DNA of 64,000 bases from Mesorhizobium sp. INR15 (GCF_015500075.1 NZ_CP045496.1:1426001-1490000); one strand, 5' to 3'; counted from the stretch's first letter, positions 33,723 through 42,883 are shown. Program-made: numbers and translations. Notes: generated by a model not told the origin, from the letters alone.

Positions 33723-35210
33723 CTACGCTTGCCCGTAGCGCTGCTTCAGATGGTTGACAAAATAAGCGGCATTGAGCTTCTCGCCGGTGGCGCGCTGAAG
33801 CAGGTCCGGCGTCGACCAGCGCGAACCCTGCGACCAGATCTTGTCGCGGCGCCAGTCGTTGACCGCCGCGAAATTGCCCTTGGCCAGATCGTCGTCGGCG
33901 GAGGGATGCTCGCGTGTCAGCGCCGCCCATTGCTGCGCCGCCATCATGGCGCCCAGCGTGTAGGATGGGAAATAGCCGAAGGCAGCGCCCGGCCAATGCA
34001 CGTCCTGCATCGGCCCGTCGGCGGGATTGTCGATAGTGGAGAGACCGAGATAATCGCGCATCTTGGCGTCCCACGCCTCAGGCAATTCAGCCACTTCCAG
34101 CCTGCCCGAGACAAGTTCCTGCTCCAGTTCATAGCGCAGGATGACATGCAGCGGATAGGTCACCTCGTCGGCATCGACACGGATCAGGCCGCGCTCGACA
34201 CGATGCACATGCGGAAGGATGTCGTCGAGCGACCACGCCTCGCCGAGATGCTTTTCGACCACCGGCAGGGCCCAGCGCCAGAACGCGGGATTGCGGCCAA
34301 GCTGCTTTTCGACAAACAGGCTCTGGCTTTCATGCACGGCCATGCCGCGCGCCTTGCCGAGCGGCCAGTGCGACCATGCCTTGGGCAGGTTCTGCTCGTA
34401 GAGCGCATGGCCGGTCTCATGCAGGACGCCCATCAGCGCCGACAGGAAATCTGATGTCTTGTAGCGGGTGGTGATGCGCACGTCGCTCGGCACGCCGCCG
34501 CAGAAGGGATGGTGCGACACGGACAGCGAACCATGGGTCAAGTCAAAGCCGACTGCCGCCATCATGGCAAGGCCAAGTTCGCGCTGCTTGTCGATCGCGT
34601 AGCTGCCGGAGAGCGGCTTGAGCGGGCGCTTGCGCAGCCTTGTCTCCTGCGCCGCCAATGCCTCGGGGACAAAGCCCTTCAAAAAAGTCTTCAATTCGGT
34701 GAAGACCGGCGTGATGTCGGCGGCGCGGTTGCCCGGATCAAACTGCTCCATCAGCGCGTCGTAGGGGTCTAGGCCAAGCACGTCGGCGCGCAAGGCGGCC
34801 TCTTCGCGCACCAGCGCGACAACGCCTTCCAGCGCCGGCAGGAAGCCCGCCCAGTCGTTCTTGGCGCGCAGATCGCGCCACAGCTGCTCGGAGCGCATGC
34901 GTGCGGTGGTCTGGCGCTCGACGAATTCGACCGGCAGGCAGGTCAGATTGGTGTATTGCCGCCGCAATTCGGAGACCGCCGTGCGCTGCTCATCGCTGAG
35001 CGCCTCGCCTTCGGCAGCCGCGAGCCAGTCGCCGATTTCCGGCGCTGTGGCACGGGCATGATACATGCCGGCCAGCGTCGACACGGCCTCGGCGCGTTTC
35101 TCGCCGCCGCCAACGGCCATGTGGGTTGCCTCATCGGCGCCAAGAATGGCGAGCGCATGTTCCAGTGCTTCGAGCTTGTGGCCGAGGTCATCGAGTTTTT
35201 GAAAGGACAT
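33723..35210 (-). CDS. M32 family metallo-carboxypeptidase
   Basis: A 495-residue thermostable-carboxypeptidase (Taq-type) homologue that removes C-terminal residues from peptides. The HExxH zinc motif is seen in GVLHETGHALYEQ, and the family motifs DPYDALMEQFDPG, HHPFCGG and ESQSLFVEKQLGR are present. The start at 35210 (MSFQKLDDLG) is chosen because the 79 codons upstream overlap the divergent DUF1304 gene and lack family similarity. Cytoplasmic. Confidence 0.93.
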   Translation of the reverse strand: MSFQKLDDLGHKLEALEHALAILGADEATHMAVGGGEKRAEAVSTLAGMYHARATAPEIGDWLAAAEGEALSDEQRTAVSELRRQYTNLTCLPVEFVERQTTARMRSEQLWRDLRAKNDWAGFLPALEGVVALVREEAALRADVLGLDPYDALMEQFDPGNRAADITPVFTELKTFLKGFVPEALAAQETRLRKRPLKPLSGSYAIDKQRELGLAMMAAVGFDLTHGSLSVSHHPFCGGVPSDVRITTRYKTSDFLSALMGVLHETGHALYEQNLPKAWSHWPLGKARGMAVHESQSLFVEKQLGRNPAFWRWALPVVEKHLGEAWSLDDILPHVHRVERGLIRVDADEVTYPLHVILRYELEQELVSGRLEVAELPEAWDAKMRDYLGLSTIDNPADGPMQDVHWPGAAFGYFPSYTLGAMMAAQQWAALTREHPSADDDLAKGNFAAVNDWRRDKIWSQGSRWSTPDLLQRATGEKLNAAYFVNHLKQRYGQA

Positions 35211-35354
35211 GGCAGGTTCCGGTGTTCTTGGGACGGCGGGAAAAGATACCAACGCGCCGATGTTGGCAACCCTGAGACAGGATGCAACGCGATGCCTTGC
35301 GGATGCGAGGACATGCGTGATCAAGTAGCAGATCACTGCGCTGGAGGGGAAACG

Positions 35355-35708
35355 ATGATCGGCAATATCCTGGTTGGGCTGGTGGCCCTGATCCATGTCT
35401 ACATCGTCTATCTGGAAATGGTGCTGTGGGACACGCCGAGCGGCCATAAGGCATTCAAGCTGACACCCGAATTCGCCAGTGCGTCGAAAGTGCTCGCCGC
35501 CAACCAGGGCTTATACAACGGCTTTCTGGCCGCCGGGTTGATCTGGGGTCTCTACCTCGGCGCGGGCGGTTTCCAGATCAAGGTGTTTTTCCTGCTCTGC
35601 GTCGCCATTGCCGGTCTGTATGGCGCGGCGACCGTCGGCAGGAAGATCCTGTTCATTCAGACAGTGCCGGCTGCGATTGCCCTGATCGCGGTCTGGATGG
35701 GCTGGTAG
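35355..35708 (+). CDS. DUF1304 membrane protein
   Basis: A 117-residue protein with four hydrophobic segments. The pattern IGNILVGLVALIHVYIVYLEMVLW, then NQGLYNGFLAAGLIWGL and AGLYGAATVGRKILFIQTVPAAIAL is DUF1304. GGAGGGG lies before the ATG at 35355. It is divergent from the peptidase gene by 144 bases. Function unknown. Confidence 0.88.
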   Translation: MIGNILVGLVALIHVYIVYLEMVLWDTPSGHKAFKLTPEFASASKVLAANQGLYNGFLAAGLIWGLYLGAGGFQIKVFFLLCVAIAGLYGAATVGRKILFIQTVPAAIALIAVWMGW

Positions 35709-35710
35709 TC

Positions 35711-35748
35711 AAAAAGGACGCCCGCGGGATTGATATCCCGAAGGCGTC
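35711..35748 (-). terminator. Hairpin terminator for the minus-strand secreted-protein gene
   Basis: Outer arms GACGCC (35717-35722)/GGCGTC (35743-35748) and inner arms CGGGAT (35725-35730)/ATCCCG (35735-35740). On the minus strand it is followed by CTTTTT (35716-35711). It may also stop plus-strand transcription from DUF1304. Confidence 0.75.
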
Positions 35749-35812
35749 AGGTGGTCCCTTCCTGGCGCAGGATTTTGCCAAATCTTGCGCGGTATCGAGA
35801 TAACGGAAGGCC

Positions 35813-36247
35813 TCAGCCGTTCGGATAGTTTCCGCCGTCGGAACCGTCACCCATGCTGAAGCCGCTGCCGGTGTCGATCATCAGTCTCTGGTCGAGATTG
35901 TCGACCCGGTGCAGCAACTGGTGGTATTGCGCCGCCGGTATCCGGCCATGATCCGCCGCCGCTGTCTTTTCGGCGGCCTGAGTGATGCGGGACACCCGCA
36001 TCTCCAGCTGTTGCGCCACGGCCGGCGTGATGGTGTTCGCCTGTTTCGCGTCCACGATGCCTTGTCTTATGCCTTGCAGCTGATCGATGAGACCGGTCAC
36101 GCGCGGACCGGTGAAGTCGGTTGGGTCGGTCGCATCCAGGGCGCCCTTGTGATGTCCCGCGGCATAGGCGCCTGCGAGTGGGACAGCGGCGAGGAATGCC
36201 GCGATGGCCGCAGTTCTGATTGTGGTCTTGGGAGTGAAAGAGCGCAT
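35813..36247 (-). CDS. Small secreted protein of unknown function
   Basis: A 144-residue protein with a Sec signal peptide (MRSFTPKTTIRTAAIAAFLAAVPLAGAYA, cleavage about residue 29). The mature part is mostly helical and charged, with LIDQLQGIRQGIVDAKQANTITPAVAQQLEMRVSRI, and ends in a Gly/Asp/Ser-rich tail. The start at 36247 is chosen for the signal peptide and a GGAGA site upstream. No family recognised. Confidence 0.7.
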   Translation of the reverse strand: MRSFTPKTTIRTAAIAAFLAAVPLAGAYAAGHHKGALDATDPTDFTGPRVTGLIDQLQGIRQGIVDAKQANTITPAVAQQLEMRVSRITQAAEKTAAADHGRIPAAQYHQLLHRVDNLDQRLMIDTGSGFSMGDGSDGGNYPNG

Positions 36248-36488
36248 GTCCGCGTCTCCTTTTCTTGGGGAAGGCGATGCTTGTTCCATCTGCCTTCCGG
36301 TCGCGGGCCGTCCGGTCCCGTCGCGTCGCGATGAGGGAGAATTCATCGCCGGCGGTTCTCGGCCCGCATGGGAAGCTAGGAGCATGCCGTGGCAATGTGT
36401 AATTAAAAAAAGATAATCTTTTCAGGTCTTGCCGGGCACACTCCGCGCCCTAGGGTTGAACCTGCAAGCAACTTCGCGTGATTGTGGA

Positions 36489-37520
36489 TCAACGTTCAGT
36501 GAGCTTCAGTTCAATGCGGCGGTTCTTGTTGCGAGCCTCTTCGGTGTCGGCCGGATCGAGCGGCTGGAACTCGCCGAAGCCAGCGGCAACGAGCCGATTG
36601 GCCGGCACGCCGTTGTCGATCAGGAATTTCACCACCGAGGTCGAACGCGCCGTCGACAATTCCCAGTTGTCGCGGTAGCGGCCATTGCCGGACAGCGGCT
36701 TGTTGTCGGTGTGGCCGTCGACGCGCAGCACCCAGTTGATCTCCGGCGGGATCTCTTTCTGCAATTCGATGATGGCGTCGGCGAGCTTCTTCATCTCGAC
36801 CTTGCCGGCGTCGTTGATCACTTCCGAGCCGGTCGGGAACAGCACTTCCGACTGGAAGACGAAGCGGTCGCCGACGATGCGAATGTTCTCGCGGTCGGCG
36901 AGGATTTCACGCAGGCGCCCGAAGAAGTCGGACCGGTAGCGGTTGAGCTCCTGCACGCGCTGCGCCAGCGCGACATTCAGGCGGCGGCCGAGATCGGCGA
37001 TCTTGGTGTTGGAATCGCGGTCGCGTGTTTCGGACACGTTGAGCGCATCCTCGAGCGCGCCGATCTGCTTGCGCAGCGCCGCGATCTGCTGGTTGAGGAT
37101 TTCGACCTGGCTCAGTGCCTGCTGGCTGATCTGGCGCTGGCCATCGAGTTCGCCCGAGAGCGCCACGGCGCGCTGGTTGGCCGCGTCGCCGGCGCCCGCA
37201 CCTTGCGCGAGAAGCTGTTCGAGCCGACTCTTTTCCGCTTCCGCCGCTGACAGCGACGCTTGCAGATTGGCGAGCGAATCGTCCTTGTCCTGCGTCGTCG
37301 AGCGCTCGAGTGCGAGAAGCTGCGTCAACTCGTTGATCTGTGAGTTGAGCCGGGTCAGCACCTGATCCTTGCCGGAGATTTCGCGGCCAAGCAGGAACTG
37401 CGCCAGCACGAAGACGGTGAGCAGGAACATGATGGCCAGCAGCAGCGTCGACAGCGCGTCGACGAAGCCAGGCCAATAGTCGATGCGGCGGTCGGTGCGC
37501 CGGCCCCTGGCGAGTGCCAT
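36489..37520 (-). CDS. MotB/OmpA-like peptidoglycan-binding protein with coiled coil
   Basis: The 343-residue protein has one N-terminal membrane helix (YWPGFVDALSTLLLAIMFLL) with an aspartate (Asp21) at the position of the ion-carrying Asp of MotB/TolR, a long coiled coil (about 50-190, LNSQINELTQLLALERS), and an OmpA-type peptidoglycan-binding domain (about 220-343, VDGHTDNKPLSGNGRYRDNWELSTARS). It starts one base after the stop codon of the MotA/TolQ-like gene. Together they look like a proton- or sodium-driven envelope complex anchored to the cell wall, distinct from flagellar MotAB. Confidence 0.88.
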   Translation of the reverse strand: MALARGRRTDRRIDYWPGFVDALSTLLLAIMFLLTVFVLAQFLLGREISGKDQVLTRLNSQINELTQLLALERSTTQDKDDSLANLQASLSAAEAEKSRLEQLLAQGAGAGDAANQRAVALSGELDGQRQISQQALSQVEILNQQIAALRKQIGALEDALNVSETRDRDSNTKIADLGRRLNVALAQRVQELNRYRSDFFGRLREILADRENIRIVGDRFVFQSEVLFPTGSEVINDAGKVEMKKLADAIIELQKEIPPEINWVLRVDGHTDNKPLSGNGRYRDNWELSTARSTSVVKFLIDNGVPANRLVAAGFGEFQPLDPADTEEARNKNRRIELKLTER

Positions 37521-37521
37521 G

Positions 37522-38547
37522 CTAGTGGACCCCAGGTTTCTTCAGGGCGTCGGCGATCTTTTCCAGCGTGTTGCGCATCGCCTTCTGCTCGTCGGACTGT
37601 GCCTCGACCCAGTCGCGCATGATCTGCTGCTCCGAGCGCATGTTCTTGACCAGGCCCGAAATGCCGTCGGCGAGATTGGCCATGGCGGTGGCGACGCGCG
37701 GATTGGAGCCGCCGCCATTTTCCTGCATGCTGCGCAGCCGTTCCGACAGGACGCGGATCTCGTCCGAGGATTCGGCCTTGGCCGGATCGGAGACGACGAT
37801 GTCGGACGACAGATCGGTGACCGACGACAGCCAGTTTTCGAGTTCGGTGTAGAAGCGCGTCTGGGCGCGGCCGGCCTGCAGGTCGAGGAAGCCAAGCACC
37901 AGCGAGCCGGAGAGGCCGAACAGCGAGGACGAGAAGGCAGTGCCCATGCCGGCCAGCGGCGCCGATAGCCCCTGCTTGAGCGAATCGAGCACTGCTGCCG
38001 CATCACCCGTGCCGGGATCGAGCGACTCGATGGTTTCGCGGATCGAGGCGATGGTGTTCAACAGGCCCCAGAAGGTGCCGAGCAGACCGAGGAAAACCAG
38101 CAGGCCGACGAGATAGCGCGAGGTGTCGCGGCTTTCATCGAGGCGGGTGGCGATGGAATCGAGCATGGTGCGCATCGAACTGGTCGAGAAGGCGGTCGCC
38201 GACGAACGGCCGATCATCGCCTTCATCGGCGCCAGCAGCACCGGCTCGGTGGTCTCTGAACCGGCGCGGAAGGAATTGACCCAGCGCACTTCGCGAAACA
38301 GGCGCCCGACCTGCACGAACGCCAGCAGGATACCGACCACGAGCACGCCGACGATCAAGCCGTTGAGGCCGGGGTTGGTAACGAAGGCGGTTGAAATCTG
38401 GCGCGTCAGAATCGCTGCGATGAAGGCGACGATGACCAGGAAGATCACCATCGTCAGCAGAAAGACCTGCGGACTCGAGAGTTTATGGGGATCATACATC
38501 AGGACGTCGGAACGTCTGCCCACGCCGAAGGATCTGAGAAAAGCCAT
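37522..38547 (-). CDS. MotA/TolQ/ExbB-like proton-channel protein
   Basis: A 341-residue membrane protein. Two N-terminal helices (VFLLTMVIFLVIVAFIAAIL; LIVGVLVVGILLAFVQVG) are followed by the MotA/TolQ/ExbB core LVGLLVFLGLLGTFWGLLNTIASI and GMGTAFSSSLFGLSGSLVLGFLDL. The start at 38547 (MAFLRSFGVGRR) is preferred over 38610, which runs into the upstream gap. A long helical C-terminal tail (about 240-341) is unlike TolQ. It is coupled to the OmpA-like gene. The pair is conserved in rhizobia as far as I recall, with unknown function. Confidence 0.85.
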   Translation of the reverse strand: MAFLRSFGVGRRSDVLMYDPHKLSSPQVFLLTMVIFLVIVAFIAAILTRQISTAFVTNPGLNGLIVGVLVVGILLAFVQVGRLFREVRWVNSFRAGSETTEPVLLAPMKAMIGRSSATAFSTSSMRTMLDSIATRLDESRDTSRYLVGLLVFLGLLGTFWGLLNTIASIRETIESLDPGTGDAAAVLDSLKQGLSAPLAGMGTAFSSSLFGLSGSLVLGFLDLQAGRAQTRFYTELENWLSSVTDLSSDIVVSDPAKAESSDEIRVLSERLRSMQENGGGSNPRVATAMANLADGISGLVKNMRSEQQIMRDWVEAQSDEQKAMRNTLEKIADALKKPGVH

Positions 38548-38652
38548 TCGTGCCCCGTTTCCGATGCCGCCGATCACGTAGTTCGCGACTCTAAACGGAA
38601 TTGTGACCAAATTGAATGGCGCTTGGCAATATTGCCGCGCCGGTCATCCGCG

Positions 38653-39363
38653 TCACAGGCGATTGATGACCAGGCAGTCGACCATGGCGGCCAGATGCAG
38701 ACCGGCGCCGGTGACGACAAAGCCGTGCCAAAGCGCATTGTGGAAGCGGAGTGCCTTCCAGGCGAAGAAGATGACGCCGCAGGAATAGACAATGCCGCCG
38801 GCGACGATGAGCGCGATCGATGCCGTCGGCAGTGTCTGGACCAGCGGCTTGACCAGGATGATGCCGCTCCAGCCGATGGCGAGATAGAACACGATCGCCA
38901 GCCGGTCGAACCGGCCGGGAAAAAACACCTTGATGGCGATGCCGAGGGCGGCGGCTGTCCAGACCAGGACGATCATCCAGATGGCCAGCGGCGAGCCGTC
39001 GAGCTGCGCCAGGAACGGGGTATAGGTCGCGGCGATCAGCAGGTAGATCGCGGCATGGTCGAAGCGCCTTAGCACCCATTTCACCGGCGATGTCACTGGC
39101 CACTGATTGTAGGCTAGCGACACGGACAAGACGGTGAGCAAGGAGACCACATAGAAGGCGGCGGCGATATATTCACCAGGACCGGTGCGGAAGGCGGCCA
39201 GCGCCAGCAGCGCCGAACCGGCTGATATCGCCAGCACGATGCCGACCGCATGGACGACGCCGTCGGCGATCATTTCCGCGCGCGAATAGTGCCAGCGTCC
39301 GACAAACGGGACGGTGATACCGGGCGGGATGGTGATATCGGGTTTTACTCTGCTGTCGTTCAC
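38653..39363 (-). CDS. Hemolysin III/PAQR-family membrane protein
   Basis: A 236-residue protein with seven membrane segments. The family's conserved residues are visible: an N-terminal EMIADGVVHAVGI with His, SLAYNQWP, RFDHAAIYLLIAATYTPF, and a C-terminal FHNALWHGFVVTGAGLH. These histidines and the aspartate form the metal site of PAQR-like hydrolases. Despite the name, bacterial members are not shown to be toxins. Confidence 0.9.
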   Translation of the reverse strand: MNDSRVKPDITIPPGITVPFVGRWHYSRAEMIADGVVHAVGIVLAISAGSALLALAAFRTGPGEYIAAAFYVVSLLTVLSVSLAYNQWPVTSPVKWVLRRFDHAAIYLLIAATYTPFLAQLDGSPLAIWMIVLVWTAAALGIAIKVFFPGRFDRLAIVFYLAIGWSGIILVKPLVQTLPTASIALIVAGGIVYSCGVIFFAWKALRFHNALWHGFVVTGAGLHLAAMVDCLVINRL

Positions 39364-39449
39364 GGCCTGGTTCCTGCGCCCTGCCTTCTATCTGGGCGGT
39401 CGCGGGATAGTATTTCAAGCTTGCGTTGCGGTTTTGCGACTGCGGCGCT

Positions 39450-40250
39450 TCAGCGCGCCGAGAGCGGCTTCTTCACGGCCTTCAGCAGCGCGCGCTGGAT
39501 GACTTCGTTGCCAGCCACGACCGAGCCGTGCTCCAGCATGTCCTGGCCGCCATCCATGTCGGAGACGAAGCCGCCGGCTTCGCGGATCAAAAGCAGCCCG
39601 GCGGCGATGTCCCACGGCGACAGGCCGGTCTCCCAGAAACCGTCCATGCGGCCGGCGGCGACATAGGCGAGATCGAGCGAGGCGGCGCCCAGGCGGCGCA
39701 CGCCCGAGACTTCCGCCATGACGTTGCGCAGCTCGACGAGGAAATTGCCGTGATGGCCGCGTCCCAGATGCGGCACGCCGCAGCCGATCACCGTGTCGAC
39801 CAGCTTGATGCGGCCGGCGACGCGCAAGCGGCGGTCATTCATGAAGGCGCCACCGCCGCGTTCGGTCGTGTAGAGCTCGTCCATCGCCGGATTGTAGATG
39901 ACACCGGCCACGATCTGGCCCTGGCGCTCCAGCGCGATCGAAATGGCGAATTGCGGAATACCGTGCAGGAAATTGGTGGTGCCGTCGAGCGGATCGACGA
40001 TCCAGCGATGCTGGGCGTCGTCACCCTCGACCACGCCGCGCTCCTCCATCAGGAAGGAATAACCTGGCCGCGCCTTCGACAGTTCGGCGAACAGGATGTC
40101 CTCGGCCTTGCGGTCGGCCTGGCTGACATAGTCGCCCGGGCCCTTCATCGAGACCTGCAGGTTCTGTACCTCGCCGAAATCGCGCGACAGCGAACGGCCG
40201 GCCTTCATGGCGGCCTGGACCATGACGTTGAGAAGTGCGGAGCGTGCCAT
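39450..40250 (-). CDS. suhB: Inositol-1-monophosphatase family protein (SuhB-like)
   Basis: A 266-residue Mg-dependent phosphatase. Metal-binding motifs: EERG at about 69-72, WIVDPLDGTTNFLHG at about 83-97, and SPWDIAAGLLLIREAGG near the C-terminus. Besides inositol phosphate hydrolysis, SuhB proteins act in rRNA antitermination. In rhizobia it lies beside efp, as here. A SuhB-type regulatory RNA is not evident in the flanks. Confidence 0.9.
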   Translation of the reverse strand: MARSALLNVMVQAAMKAGRSLSRDFGEVQNLQVSMKGPGDYVSQADRKAEDILFAELSKARPGYSFLMEERGVVEGDDAQHRWIVDPLDGTTNFLHGIPQFAISIALERQGQIVAGVIYNPAMDELYTTERGGGAFMNDRRLRVAGRIKLVDTVIGCGVPHLGRGHHGNFLVELRNVMAEVSGVRRLGAASLDLAYVAAGRMDGFWETGLSPWDIAAGLLLIREAGGFVSDMDGGQDMLEHGSVVAGNEVIQRALLKAVKKPLSAR

Positions 40251-40290
40251 AGTGCTTTTCTTCCTGCTGCTGCGCGGTCAATTTTTGGTT

Positions 40291-40330
40291 TGATGCATGC
40301 CGGTCACCCGTCTTTGGGCAACATGCATCA
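40291..40330 (-). other. Hairpin overlapping the efp stop codon
   Basis: TGATGCATG (40291-40299) pairs with CATGCATCA (40322-40330), a perfect 9-bp stem with a 22-base loop that can pair further (GCCC/GGGT). The right arm contains the efp stop codon. On the minus strand it is followed by AACCAAAAATT rather than a U run, so it is a weak terminator or an mRNA-end stabiliser. Confidence 0.55.
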
Positions 40331-40894
40331 ATCGGCGCGGCGCACGTAGGTGATTTCGTTGGTGTCGACGATGATGCGTTCGCCCGCGCCGATAAACGGC
40401 GGCACGAGAACGCGGATACCGTTTTCAAGGATCGCCGGCTTGTAGGATGAAGCGGCTGTCTGCCCCTTAACCACGGGATCAGCCTCGGTGATGGTCAGCG
40501 TTACATAGTCGGGCAGCGAAATGCCGATCGGCCGCTCTTCGTAAAGCTGTACCGTCACCATCATGCCATCTTGCAGGAAAGCCGCGCGGTCGCCGACGAA
40601 ATCCTTGTTCAATTCCAGCTGCTCGTAGCTCTGGGTGTCCATGAACACCAGCGCGTCGTCCTGCGCGTAAAGGAAGGAAAAATCCTTCAGATCGAGCCGG
40701 ATCTGCTCGACCGTCTCCGCCGAGCGGAAGCGCTCGTTGAGCTTGGTGCCGTTGATCAGGTTCTTCAACTCGACCTGGTTGTAGGCGCCGCCCTTACCGG
40801 GCTTGACTGTATTGGTCTTGACCGCCACCCACAGCCCGCCATCGTGCTCGATGACATAGCCGGGACGGATTTCGTTGCCATTGATCTTGGCCAT
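40328..40894 (-). CDS. efp: Elongation factor P
   Basis: A 188-residue factor that rescues ribosomes stalled on polyproline. The N-terminal KOW domain contains VKPGKGGAYNQV, where Lys34 is the residue modified by beta-lysylation in the EpmA/EpmB branch; C-terminal OB domains follow. The start at 40894 (MAKINGNEIRPG) is by family match. Several nearby proteins, notably TolA and the LivG linker, are Pro-rich and are likely clients. No epmA or epmB is in the window. Confidence 0.95.
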   Translation of the reverse strand: MAKINGNEIRPGYVIEHDGGLWVAVKTNTVKPGKGGAYNQVELKNLINGTKLNERFRSAETVEQIRLDLKDFSFLYAQDDALVFMDTQSYEQLELNKDFVGDRAAFLQDGMMVTVQLYEERPIGISLPDYVTLTITEADPVVKGQTAASSYKPAILENGIRVLVPPFIGAGERIIVDTNEITYVRRAD

Positions 40895-41193
40895 GGTGAT
40901 CTGATCCGGAATGATACCGACGGCAAGGCCGTGGCAGGGGATGTTCGCCGAGAAAGCGATTTCGCGGCCTCCAAGACCACAAATTGCCATGAGAGGCAAG
41001 GGAGCGGGCCGGGGAGGCTACTGGCGGTGGATCTGTCCGCGCGGCAACCGGATAGAATTTCGTGGTCGGGGGGCTTCCAAGGGAATGTATATTTTCGTGG
41101 TCAGTCGCCCGATAAACCAGTCTATCCGACCTCCAGTCGTAGTGGCGCGCGAAGCGCGGAATGTTGCCGCGTGCCGGGCTCCCACATCTGGTG

Positions 41194-42234
41194 TCAGGGT
41201 AGGCGGTTTGCCTTTTGCAGCGCCTGCTTGGTCTGGTCGTCGCTCAGACCTTGCAGGAAATCGTCCATCTCGGGATCGATGAGGCCGGCGCGGCGGGCGA
41301 CGATGTACCATGCGCCGGCGAGGATAAGGTCCGGCTCGGTGCCGATGCCGCCCATGTAGAGTTTGGCGAGACGGTTGCGGGCGGCGACATTGCCGCCTTC
41401 CGCCGCCTGTTTCATCCAGCCGAAGGCGGATTTCAGGTCGCGGTCGCCGCCACGCCCCTCGATCATCCAGGCGGCGAGGTCGATCTGCGCGGTGTCGTAG
41501 TTCTGCCGCGCGGCTTGCGCCAGCAGACGCCTGGCCTGCGCATCGTCGCGCGGCTTGCCGCCGACACCGTTGGCATAGACCTGCGACATCGCGTATTGCG
41601 CATCGGCGAGGCCGGTGGCGGCGGCGCGTTCGTAGTAAGTAACCGCCTTGGCGATGCCGGCATCGCCCGGGTCCTGCTGGACCAGAAGCTGCGCGAAATT
41701 GAACTGCGCCAGCCGGTTGCCGGCTTCAGCGGCAGCCTGCATCAGCGCGTAGGCCTCCTTGTCGTCTTTCTTGACGTAGCGGCCATCGAGCAGCATCAGG
41801 GCGTACTGGAATTGCGATTCCGGCACGCCTTGCTCGGCGGCCCGCGCGTACCATTTCGCCGCGTCCGCCGCATTGAGCGGCACACCCAGCCCGCGCGACA
41901 GGATTTCGGCCACCAGGGTCTGCGCCGCCGGATCGCCGTTCTCCGCCCGCGTCAGCGCCAGATTGTAGGCCGTCTTGTAAAGCCCGCGCTGGAAGGCGCC
42001 GTAGGCGGCGTCGGCGGGCTTGGCGCCGAAGCGATCGGGGTTGATGGCGTCGGCTGATGGCAGCGGTGCCGGTTCGGCCGTTGTGGCCGGCTGTGGCAGC
42101 GGCTTGTCGATAGGCTTGTCGGTGTGCACGCCGACTTCCGGCTTGGGCTGCGGCAACGGGATGTTTTCCGCGGCCGCCGCCTGGACCATGAGCACCGCAA
42201 GCAGAGCCTGGAGAGGAAGCGGCACCGAGGACAC
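41194..42234 (-). CDS. Secreted Sel1-repeat (TPR-like) protein
   Basis: A 346-residue protein starting with GTG at 42234. The start is chosen because it follows the stop codon of the upstream gene by one base (TGACGTG) with GAGG before it, and gives a Sec signal peptide (PLQALLAVLMVQAAAA). After a Pro-rich segment come five to six Sel1 repeats, e.g. ADAAKWYARAAEQGVPESQFQYALMLLDG and AVTYYERAAATGLADAQYAMSQVYANG. These form a protein-binding solenoid in the periplasm. It is coupled to the ThiE-like gene. Confidence 0.85.
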   Translation of the reverse strand: MSSVPLPLQALLAVLMVQAAAAENIPLPQPKPEVGVHTDKPIDKPLPQPATTAEPAPLPSADAINPDRFGAKPADAAYGAFQRGLYKTAYNLALTRAENGDPAAQTLVAEILSRGLGVPLNAADAAKWYARAAEQGVPESQFQYALMLLDGRYVKKDDKEAYALMQAAAEAGNRLAQFNFAQLLVQQDPGDAGIAKAVTYYERAAATGLADAQYAMSQVYANGVGGKPRDDAQARRLLAQAARQNYDTAQIDLAAWMIEGRGGDRDLKSAFGWMKQAAEGGNVAARNRLAKLYMGGIGTEPDLILAGAWYIVARRAGLIDPEMDDFLQGLSDDQTKQALQKANRLP

Positions 42235-42235
42235 G

Positions 42236-42883
42236 TCAGTCCTCGAAGCGCGGCGCGGTTTCGTCAAGCAGCGCATTGGCGGTGGCGACCGCTGTTTTCG
42301 GATCGGTTCCGTCAGCGAACACGGCGCTCGACAGCGCCACGAATTCGGCACCGGTAGCGCCCACTGCTTCCACCGACGCAATGTCGGATCCGGCCATGAC
42401 AATGCAGGGGATCTGAATCATGTCCGCCCACCATTGGCCGAGCGACAGGTTGCGCGGATGCGGTTCCGGCTTGTTGTCGTAGCCGAAGCGGCCGAAGAAA
42501 ATATAGTCGGGCCGCGTTTCACCGAGCTCGAGCGCATCGTCGCGGGTCTTGGCCCCGCCGACGCCGACCATCATCCTGGACTGCAGATTTTCGATCGTCT
42601 CCGCGAGTTCGGCCTTGCCAACCTCGACATGGATGCCGTCGGCATGGACGCGGCCGGCGATGCGGCTGTCGCCGGCGATGACGACCGCGACACCGGCGGT
42701 CTGCGCCGTTGGCACGATCTGTTCGGCAAAGGCCTGGAAGGACGCCTCATCCATGCCATTCTCCGGCAGGATGAGTGAGGCGACGTCGCCGCCGTCAAGT
42801 GCCGCCGCGATGCGGGCAGCCGTGACGCCGGGTGGTGCGATCAGCACGATGCGGCAGCGGTTGGGTGGCGTTGCGTCATTCAT
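42236..42883 (-). CDS. Thiamine-phosphate synthase-like (ThiE/TenI fold) protein
   Basis: A 215-residue TIM-barrel protein: RIVLIAPPGVTAARIAAAL, VAVVIAGDSRIAGRVHADGIHVE, DYIFFGRFGY and CIVMAGSDIASVEAVGATGAEFVALSSAVF follow the ThiE order. Active ThiE enzymes carry a QxR..K motif early and GPIFxTxTK later; those are not evident here (FFGRFGY instead), so thiamine phosphate synthesis is doubtful. It is the upstream partner of the secreted Sel1 gene. Rhizobia have similar paralogues in this position. Confidence 0.78.
   Translation of the reverse strand: MNDATPPNRCRIVLIAPPGVTAARIAAALDGGDVASLILPENGMDEASFQAFAEQIVPTAQTAGVAVVIAGDSRIAGRVHADGIHVEVGKAELAETIENLQSRMMVGVGGAKTRDDALELGETRPDYIFFGRFGYDNKPEPHPRNLSLGQWWADMIQIPCIVMAGSDIASVEAVGATGAEFVALSSAVFADGTDPKTAVATANALLDETAPRFED

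Noticed and set aside
36489..38547. Zorya-like defence system (ZorA/ZorB resemble MotA/MotB-OmpA)
   Set aside because: The pair has the same domain types, but no ZorC, ZorD or ZorE helicase/nuclease gene is nearby; neighbours are housekeeping genes (hemolysin III, suhB, efp). A conserved envelope complex is more likely.
42236..42883. Genuine thiamine-phosphate synthase (thiE)
   Set aside because: The fold order fits, but the pyrophosphate- and HMP-binding motifs of active ThiE are not evident and no thiamine genes or TPP riboswitch are nearby.
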